From Siphonodentalium dalli (taxonomy: Eukaryota; Mollusca; Scaphopoda; Gadilida; Siphonodentaliidae): 64,000 nucleotides of DNA. Every line of letters starts with the position of its first letter. The stretch's first letter is position 1. The stretch covers positions 116,727,195 through 116,791,194 of the forward strand of contig CP136065.1 in NCBI GenBank assembly GCA_032622095.1, given 5' to 3'. The notes beneath the pieces are model-generated. The model was given only the letters and a program-made list of their open reading frames with translations, had not been told where the DNA came from and searched no databases. Made by a program: the position numbers and the translations under genes. Below are positions 56,253 to 64,000 of this stretch, piece by piece.

Positions 56253-59200
56253 GGGAAACTGTGTTCAAAGGGTTAATGTCATGTGATTCCAATAGGGACC
56301 TATGGAGAATGATAATTCCAGAGTGGGTTTCCCGCCACTGCCATTGCCACAAAACGTACATTTTACAGTCGGTGCAAATATAAACAAGAACATATGTGAG
56401 TAGAATAGTAAATGTAGGTGTTGACACACGTTTTGACATAGACGTGTGCGTCATCGTGGATCATTCACTGGTGCTCCTCAACAAACTAAAGAACTCTTAT
56501 ATATTGTACCAACTCATTTATTGTGATGAATAAATGATAGACGAAAAGGCCCAATAAATCTGCTCATCCGCAGTGTAGCCAGCTAAGTCAAAATTTGCAC
56601 AACTTCGGTTATTCCATGCAGATATCCTCACATTTCATATACCAGTACATCCTGACATGTCGGCGGCCAAATAACAATTCGCATGAATCATTGTAGCCAA
56701 TTGCAAATCGCAATAGTTTTATAACTGCATTTGGATAGGGATGAAATGCCATCAATGCGTTGGTGACGCGTAGGGCTTCCGGGTCCCTCACGCAACGACC
56801 ATACGATGGCCCTCAAGGCAAACCAAACCCATATAATCACATGCACCCATATATCTCATGCACGGTAACTATGCTTTATATACCAGTACTTCTGTTGCGG
56901 GGTCATTTTAGCCAGACCTATTTTCAACCTTGAGGGAGACAAGCAGAACTCCCATGGCTTGATTATATATTAGCGATGGGAGATGGACCGGGCCACCCGG
57001 GGCGATCCGATACACTGCATGTCAAAAGGTGCAGTACTTCAGGATTTTATGAAAATATTTGACTCTGTTTAGCTGTTATGTTTCTGCCCAGCTTGTGGGC
57101 ATATATTCTTGGTCAACTGAAATAATTTGGGTTTGTTAACAATCCGAAGATTATAATAGTAACATGGTGTTGATCTATGCTATGAACCCGACGGGCATGA
57201 CAGGGACATTGAGAGTGGACTGGCCGATCACGAATATGCCTGAATCTTGCTTCATCATTGGTTATAGATTCGTTTTTATGCATGTGCATCTGGGTGCTGA
57301 CTATTCCCTCTCTGTGTAGGGGGTAATATTATTTACACGAAACTCAAACGGGCATATAAGGGACATACTTTAGGGACACCTCATGTCACTCTGCCTAGTG
57401 TTGTTATCATATATCATAAACATGTATCTCGTCCACTATAGATAGGGCTATGGTTATATATGCCACACACCCAAATTGCATAGGGTTATAAGGACATGGC
57501 ATTCTAGAACGGGTTGAGTTATTGTGTCAAGTAATTGCCTGATAGTTTGCACGAAAAAGTGCTGCTTAAGAAGTCTGTATTTTTTTTATTCTTGTTTAAC
57601 AACAGGAGAACATTTATCGCAATTCGTGGACTTGAATACATGTCGGCTTGTCACATAAAGCACATACAAATTCTTGACAGGATGTAAGTAGGTCATCATC
57701 GATATTAGTAGATTGTTGACGATTTTGCATAATATGATACATTGCAATTCTTGTTCAGAATAAGTCATTATGCTACCTTTTTCCTGCAACCCGAGAATAC
57801 AATCCTGTTATTCAAGTAATGCTTCACGCGTCTTGTGTCCATGACACATTTCAGACAATGCCAAATATTTATCAGGTGGTGATAACAAAGACTCCTTGAA
57901 GGCTTCTATTTTTTTCGCGAATGGTTGAGTGCATAATCTACATGTGTTTCAAAAACACTGAATTATTATGTTTGACATGGGGTGGAATGACACGCGATAT
58001 GGTCCCCGAATGGCGACGTTCGCTTACAGTTAGTTCCTGCTCTCGTGCTAGTATGTTACCACGAGGAAGCGGATACAGGTACTGTTGCATACAGCCAATG
58101 CACCACGCCTCGGTCGGAAGCTAGTTATTGTTTTATTCCACTGAGTTTCATGTCGAAATACTAGAATGTTATGTTTCTCAATGAATATGAGCTAGGATAG
58201 TTCTTCATACTAAATCCAAAAATAGGTCATGTGTCATTTCCGTGAACGACATAGCGGACAGTATTGTCCAATGAGGTGTGTGAATCCTTGCCTCCAATTC
58301 ACGCGTTGACAGGCTGCGACATTCACAAATGCCTATAAAATGAATCGTTTGAATTAGTAGTCAGAAGCAGTAAAATGTGATGCGACTTAAAATTTTCATC
58401 AATTTGTGTGATATATTAATTTTAAAGATATATCCTACCAAGAGTCTGCATGTGGGCTATTCGACAAATTAATGCACACGTTCTTATATTGTATAACCGA
58501 ACACTGGAACACATCTTCTACCCCCAGCAGCCACAGACTCCTTAAGAAATAACATCAACACATCTTCGTGCGAACTGTATCAGTGATTGGCACATCATAC
58601 TAACTCCCAAGCCTGGTGTACCATGCCATGACGGCCATGGCTGGTCGCTCTTTGATTGAGTCCTACAAACCAAACAGATTATACTTCTCCTGATGGACTG
58701 TGACTACTGAGCTTTGGCTGCAAAGATTCATGTGAATCTGACACATGATCTTGCTTCAGCGCAGACTAACCTGTAACGATGTATGTGGGAATGTCTACAC
58801 TAACCGAAATAGTATTAATTTTGACGACTCATATGATGAGTAGAGTGAGAGAACATTTAAGGACTATAGATACTCAAATTATAGAACAGGAAGTAGTAGC
58901 ATGTCCTGATAACTGTTGGCAACACAATATTATATACTACAAAAGTCATTCCTTTATTGACAAAAAATCCTCTGTATAACAACTAATTTTTTAAATATAA
59001 AATACTACACCCGAACACATGTCTACATCAGAGATACGCAACTTGAAATTGGAGGCTGGTAATTTGGGCATACAATTTAAATTTTCTTCAGAAAAATTAT
59101 ATAAAATGATATTACTTATCTAAACTGGTCCAAAAGGCACATGTTTAGTGATGATTGTTTTAATCTTTCTATACATTGACTTGTATCAAGCATTCCCCCA

Positions 59201-59289
59201 ATAAATGATTATCTATAGTCCTTAAGACAACCAATTACTCATTAGCTTAAATTAATTGAAACAATAGTAGGGTTCTATGGTCTGTTTAT
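56253..59289. other. Intergenic DNA between LINE 2 and the right inverted arm
   Basis: No recognised genes. CAATAGGGACC at 56290 is inverted at about 56211 (GGTCCCTATTG), straddling the LINE 2 start. Frames at 57586-57789, 57921-58124 and 58779-58979 have no family features. Confidence 0.5.
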
Positions 59290-59555
59290 GGTTACCAGTG
59301 AACTCGTGATTAAAAATTCCCTTGTCCCCAGATGACGAACTCAGTCACGTTTGTGACGGAAAGTGTGAGAAACTTCGATTTTGTTGGCCGATTTGGATGC
59401 CATCCTAAACTTATTGTCAAATATGGAGTGCATGTTTGCCGTATCTATTGTCAGTTGTGATCACTGTCCCGACATGCGCGGCACAAATAAGAAAATACCG
59501 TTCTGTATAAGGTGAGTCTCACTCACAAGCCTTTGTAGCAATATGTGTTCAGTTG

Positions 59556-59598
<43 letters not shown>

Positions 59599-60458
59599 AT
59601 CTTTCCATAAAAATTCAAAATAAAGCTTGAAAAATAAAGGAAATAGTTGCCAGAAAGGTGATAGTATAAAGTGTTATGAACTTACTAATTCTAGACCAGT
59701 ATTCTCGTGAGGTTATACCATAGCCTATCAAAATATAATAGAAATGTTGTAAATTTTACAGAAATTAGTAAAAAATTCTAATTTTTTACATTTTTTCTTC
59801 AAATTTTAATCTTAGATCACGTTTAGACACCGTTATTTATAATTCCCTTCATCACTCTGTACACTGTTTCAGTTTATGCTTCTAAAGCCAACTTTACATG
59901 CAGCATTCTAAGTGTAAACTACATAATTCGTTTTTCTGCAAAAGTTCTATTTTAGGGGGTGTGGTTAAGTTTACGCTCATATCACATTTTCACAGCAATA
60001 TTCTTGGCATTCCATTACTACATTCGTTTTGATATGCCATTGGGGCAATTTTTGAGCCATGTTGCCGATCAATATCCCATGTGGTTCACAAGTTATAGCC
60101 ATTTATATGTGACCATTGTTTTCATAATCCAAGTAATTTTTCGCGATTTCGAGATATTTATCGCAATTGTTTCTAACTAGCTCATAAATTTGTATCTCGT
60201 AACATTTTACGATCATATCTTATTAATATAAACTACAGATTGTGCAGTTTATAAGTCTTGTACTCAAGAAAATATTCATTTTATTTTAGGGGTAAGAGTT
60301 GTCTTCCCTGAACAATCTATTTTGGGACACTTTCTGAAACTGGCAACAAACAAAATCGGATGCTCCATATGATGACCTTTAATTTGATATGTAGAAACCT
60401 TTGTTGGAGGGGGGGGGTGCAGCCAACTCGAAAAATATCTTGTTTGGCCCACGGACTA
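59290..60458 (-). repeat. Right arm of the 9.1 kb inverted-repeat structure
   Basis: Reverse-complement counterpart of 51375-52560, running from CCCTTGTCCCCAGATGACGAAC (59319-59340) through GATGCCATCC, TTGGGGCAATTTTTGAGCC, CACAAGTTATAGCC, TCTATTTTGGGACAC and ATGACCTTTAATTTGATATG to GGCCCACGGACTA. It carries a (TA)n expansion absent from the left arm. Confidence 0.8.
59559..59592. repeat. (TA)n microsatellite
   Basis: Over 30 bases of alternating TA inside the right inverted arm. Confidence 0.95.
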
Positions 60459-60624
60459 TTCGGTGAATTCTTTTGTTTTGTTTTACAGTCTTCATCGAAA
60501 CTCGTCCGCGGTTCAATGTTTCTAATGTCAGCTATACTTGTAACATGCACGGTTTATTACGCCACAATCATGGTGATGTATCTAGTTTCGGTGATTTTGA
60601 TATTGTGTGGTGGACAGGACGAAT

Positions 60625-61098
60625 GTATTCTTGGAGATTTTTTTTGTACCTTACTCAATCGCACCGATAGAATCACGTAGATGACGAAATTGTAAAGTTA
60701 ACGCCACCGGTGTATAATATGTTTATGAAAATATGATAAATCGTATATAGAGTCACGACAGGCTGAAATTGTAAACTTAAAGTCACCGGTGTAATAATAT
60801 GTTGTTGAAAATATAAATAATCTGATAGACTGAAAATAATATATAACCCATTGGGAGCCCCTGGTGTATTCTTGGACATTTTTTTTTGTAGCTTACTGAA
60901 TCGTACCGATAGAATCACGTAGATGCCGAAATTGTAAAGTTAACGCCACCGGTGTATAATATGTTTATGAAAATATGATAAATCGTATCGATATAGTCAG
61001 GATAGGCTGAAATTGTAAACTTAAAGTCACTTATTGTTGAAAATATAAATAATTTGATAGACTGAAAATAATGTGTAACCCATTGGGAACCCCTGGTG
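60625..61098. repeat. Two-copy tandem duplication, about 240 bp unit
   Basis: TATTCTTGGA(G/C)ATTTTTTTT followed by ACCGATAGAATCACGTAGAT, GTTAACGCCACCGGTGTATA, TTAAAGTCAC and CCATTGGGA(G/A)CCCCTGGTGTA occur twice in the same order, units starting at about 60625 and 60867. Each unit also contains a partial internal repeat (AAATTGTAAA(G/C)TTAA(C/A)G(C/T)CAC). Differences are few, so the duplication is fairly recent. The matching minus-strand frames end in the same residues because they sit in the duplicated units. Confidence 0.92.
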
Positions 61099-61367
61099 TA
61101 GTGAAGTGAATTGTGGGTAGTTTCATTGTGATTCTCCGCCATCTTTATTTTCTGGAATTATCACCAAGATTTCTCCACTCGATTCTCTTAAAATGCACCC
61201 GAATCGGTCAAATTCTTTTGATAATTCTATCTAAATACATCTTAGCTACTATTCGGATCTGCTGTCCCGGTCGAAAAGGGTTTAGTTTGACCAAAATGGC
61301 AATTGACAAAAGCCTGTTTATAAAATGCGTCTACTCGATGACCCGTCCACGGTCCACGCTGTAGTGT

Positions 61368-61885
61368 AAATTTATTATCGAAAACAAATTCAATTTCTTC
61401 CATCTAAAACATAATTACGCGCTGAACTCTGTCATTTTAAGAATATATAAGTATTACACACATACACACCAAATTTCAGCTCAAAATTTTGAAAAATGAC
61501 AGTTTTATAGACATAAATCGATTTTAATGGGAAATCCTATGTTAAATTTTATCATCGAAAAAAAATAATTTCTTCGATATAGAAAATTATTACGTGCTGT
61601 ACCCTGTCATTTTAGGAATATATAAGTATCCCACGCACACACACCAAGTGTGAGCTAAAAATTTTGAAAAATGACAGTTTTATAGACATAAATCGATTTT
61701 AATGGGAAATCCTATGTTAAATTTTATCATCGAAAAAAAATAATTTCTTCGATCTAGAAAATTATTACGTGCTGTACCCTGTCATTTTAGGAATATATAA
61801 GTATCCCACGCACACACACCAAGTGTGAGCTAAAATTTTTGAAAAATAAGAGATTTATCGACATAAATCGATTTGTATATGGCAG
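61368..61885. repeat. 178 bp tandem repeat, three copies
   Basis: Units begin TTTAT(T/C)ATCGAAAA(C/A) at about 61371, 61549 and 61727 and contain ATTACG(C/T)GCTG, CTGTCATTTTA(A/G)GAATATA, AAAATTTTGAAAAATGACAG and ACATAAATCGATTTTAATGG. Copies 2 and 3 are almost identical, while copy 1 is more diverged. Confidence 0.94.
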
Positions 61886-61984
61886 ATGCAAATTGCCTTG
61901 TTAAATAAATTTTAGGGCCGTGCAAATGTTTTCTGCGCTGTTCCATATAGACCATATTTGACCGTTATACCTGATAATTGTGCG

Positions 61985-62760
61985 ACAGTACAGTCGCGTT
62001 ACTTTATACGTCAACATTGGTCATTATCACCTGACAAATTTATTTTGGCATATCGTATCAACCCCTATTTTCTCCCGCGTAGCCTGACTAAGTGTCAACG
62101 TTGGTCTTTGTCGCTCCACTAATTTGTATCGTTTCATCGGTATGAATTCCATATCCAATTATCCACATATAACCAACCCAACCTCTAATCCCGGTCCAAT
62201 TTGTTTAATTTTTTCATCGCTATAGTCACGTTACTTAATATTTTATCGCGTGATACTTGTACTTATATGTCTATGGTATTACTATAGTATACCGTATACG
62301 TATATCAATTGCTATTCCTTTCTATATAATCCTGGTGCCATCTATAGAGATAGATATAATTTCATACCCCCCCCCCCCCATTTTATGTCATTGCTGCTTT
62401 AGTACAGTCGCGATACATTACATGGCAACATCGCTCCACTAAGTTATGTCAGTTCATCGGTACGAACCCCTTTTTCTCCGAGTCCATATAACGTACCAAA
62501 CCCAACATCTTATAGAAGTCCATAAATGACAATTCTGACACTATATAGAGATGACTAAGATTCTGACACCCCCTATTTTTTAGCCTTGTTGCAATGTTCA
62601 GTAGATTTGAGATGTATAATATGTCAACATTGGTCATTATCGCTCTATAAATTTATATCGGTTCAACCCTTAGTTCCCTGTATCGCCCACCCCTCCCTGA
62701 ATTTATTTTTTCATTTGTATTATAGTCTCGTTACGTACACATTTTATCTCTTGTAACTTT
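61985..62760. repeat. Degenerate long-unit repeat, about three copies
   Basis: The series ACAGTCGCGTTAC, GTCAACATTGGTCATTATC, CGCTCCACTAATTT and TTCATCGGTA(T/C)GAA recurs starting near 61989, 62402 and 62586, with losses in between. A 13-base C run at 62367 sits within it. No coding region is seen. Confidence 0.55.
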
Positions 62761-62976
62761 TGCTTCAATGCGTCGAGTTCCGCTGCAGAGAATACAAAAC
62801 TGACAACATTTTGAAATGTAAGTAGGCTTCAAACTCATCTTATCCAAGAAAAACTCTGGTTACATAAGAAATTTGTGTATAAGGTGTACGCGCATTTGTT
62901 GCGTTAAAAACCAAAGGTCCCAAGTCAAGGTCCAAATCCCCAACACACTGTTGTGAGGTTTAACTCCATCTACATA

Positions 62977-63105
62977 CAGTAATGTCCAAAGTAATTGATC
63001 ACTTAACCACAGCAAAATTATGGGTATTTTTTCATGATTTTAAATCCTGAAAAATTACCCATAATTATGCTGTGGTTAAGTGGTCAATTACTTTGGGCAT
63101 TACTG
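62977..63105. mobile_element. TA-flanked palindromic MITE, tandem copy 1
   Basis: CAGTAATG ends, TA on both sides, and near-complete self-complementarity around GATTTTAAATC. Same family as 17140-17271. Mariner-type mobilisation is inferred from the TA flanks. Confidence 0.88.
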
Positions 63106-63151
63106 TAACCAATATAAGGATTTGAGGTTTAATGATAACTCAATCCGCATA

Positions 63152-63280
63152 CAGTAATGTTCACAGTAATTGACCACTTAAGCACAGCAGAATAATGGGT
63201 AATTTATCAGGATTTTAAATGCTGAAAAAATACCCATAATTCTACTGTGGTTAAGTGGTCAATTACTTTGGGCATTACTG
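63152..63280. mobile_element. TA-flanked palindromic MITE, tandem copy 2
   Basis: Same length and ends as copy 1, 175 bp downstream. The right flanking TA has become GA. Confidence 0.88.
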
Positions 63281-63326
63281 GAACCAATATAAGGATTTGA
63301 GGTTTAATGATAACTCAATCCTCATA

Positions 63327-63455
63327 CAGTAATGTTCAAAGTAATTGACCACTTAACCACAGCAGAATTATTGGTAATTTTTCAGGATTTTAAATGCTGA
63401 AAAATTACCAATAAGTCTCATGTGGTTAAGTGGTCAATTACTTTGGGAATTACTG
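63327..63455. mobile_element. TA-flanked palindromic MITE, tandem copy 3
   Basis: Same length and ends, a further 175 bp downstream. Its right arm has a small change (AAGTCTCATGTGG), weakening the palindrome. Confidence 0.88.
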
Positions 63456-63659
63456 TAACCAACATAAGGATGTGAGGTTTAATGAGAACTCCATCCACAT
63501 AACTAATAAATATGTGTGAAAATTAAAACAAACAAAATAAATTCCATGATGGCGTCCAATGTGGACTGCCTAATTCTGCTCCAAAACATGTATATTGAAT
63601 ATATGGATGTTTATTGGGGGAAACCGATTATTTCAATGATATTTTCATTAACTGGGATC

Positions 63660-64000
63660 CAACACCCGACTTACGGGAGCGTGCTTCGGACGTTGTCCGG
63701 GCTATTCAAAAACCAAATTTCAAGTCGATAGCTCTACCCAGCCCGACGTTGTCCGGACTATTCAAAAACCAAATTTCAAGTCGATAACTCTACCCGTTTC
63801 CGAGATCTGGTCTGCGCGAAGCTGGCGTCGCACGGGCTCGGCGACCCGATAAAATTCGTATCCGGGGCAAGATACATTCACACACCAAATTTCAAGTCGA
63901 TAACTCTACCCGTTTCCGAGATCTGGTCTGCGCATGCGCGAAGCTGGCGTCGCACGGGCTCGGCGACCCGATAAAATTCGTATCCGGGGCAAGATACATT
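63660..64000 (+). repeat. Family B repeat, second copy, cut by the window end
   Basis: GACGTTGTCCGGGCTATTCA, CGTTTCCGAGATCTGGTCTG, CGAAGCTGGCGTCGCACGGG and ATCCGGGGCAAGATACATT match the array at 26.0-27.0 kb. The first two units differ in length: one begins AGCCCGACGTTGTCCGG and lacks the GCGCATGCGC core. The array continues past 64000. Confidence 0.9.

Larger units (their letters stand above)
62950..63500. repeat. 175 bp tandem array of a palindromic MITE
   Basis: Three 129 bp palindromic MITE copies (62977-63105, 63152-63280, 63327-63455) alternate with linker copies carrying AAGGATTTGAGGTTTAATGA and CTCAATCC. The linker occurs four times, once before and once after the last MITE, so MITE and linker amplified together. 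Each MITE runs CAGTAATG(T)...CATTACTG with TA outside the ends. An exception is the right side of copy 2, where GA replaces TA. Confidence 0.93.

Noticed and set aside
1-64000. tRNA genes or tRNA-derived SINE promoters
   Set aside because: No convincing A-box/B-box pair with cloverleaf potential was found by eye; a covariance-model scan would be needed to exclude them.

Overview
This is eukaryotic, AT-rich intergenic DNA from an animal genome, most likely a marine invertebrate and perhaps a lophotrochozoan such as a mollusc. The evidence is indirect: several degenerate non-LTR (LINE) retrotransposons, one of them a CR1/L2-like type with a 2A-like N-terminal motif; a decayed DIRS-like element; abundant foldback/MITE elements; long minisatellites; and no bacterial-style gene packing. 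I found no intact host gene, no rRNA or tRNA gene, no CRISPR array and no operon. Nearly everything that can be supported is transposable-element or tandem-repeat sequence, often nested.

Layout. 1-9.8 kb: AT-rich DNA containing a possible 4.5 kb TTAA-flanked terminal-inverted-repeat (TIR) element (1.74-6.27 kb), hairpins, and two weak exon-like open stretches. 9.8-10.9 kb: a LINE C-terminal fragment split by a 320 bp A-rich-tailed insertion with a 17 bp target duplication. 12.6-18.5 kb: an orphan TIR end, a minisatellite-bearing repeat (family C), two inverted MITE copies, a 27 bp tandem array, and a palindromic TA-flanked MITE. 20.4-23 kb: a foldback element and a 450 bp TIR element. 24.35-29.94 kb: two diverged inverted arms enclosing a LINE tail, tandem-repeat families A and B, and a degenerate minisatellite. 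29.96-32.0 kb: a minus-strand LINE remnant split by a second family A copy.

34.2-38.5 kb: a decayed minus-strand DIRS-like element (Gag-like, RT, RNase H) with a 523 bp TIR element inside it. 38.8-41.3 kb: a 5'-truncated LINE with a 709-codon RT frame, the longest open frame in the window. 41.6-44.06 kb: a TIR-bounded composite carrying a LINE 3' end. 44.8-46.2 kb: a striking 24 bp minisatellite closed by a 24 bp inverted repeat. 48.7-49.9 kb: a degenerate minisatellite. 51.4-60.5 kb: a 9 kb structure with inverted arms of about 1.2 kb enclosing a nearly full-length but dead LINE (52.9-56.25 kb). 60.6-63.5 kb: successive tandem duplications, ending in a palindromic MITE amplified as a 175 bp tandem array. 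63.66-64 kb: the start of another family B copy.

How it works together: no pathway is encoded. The coherent picture is layered transposition, in which LINE and DIRS copies decay, non-autonomous TIR elements insert into them, and short internal repeats amplify into satellite-like arrays. All alignments here were made by eye, so boundaries of diverged repeats are approximate.
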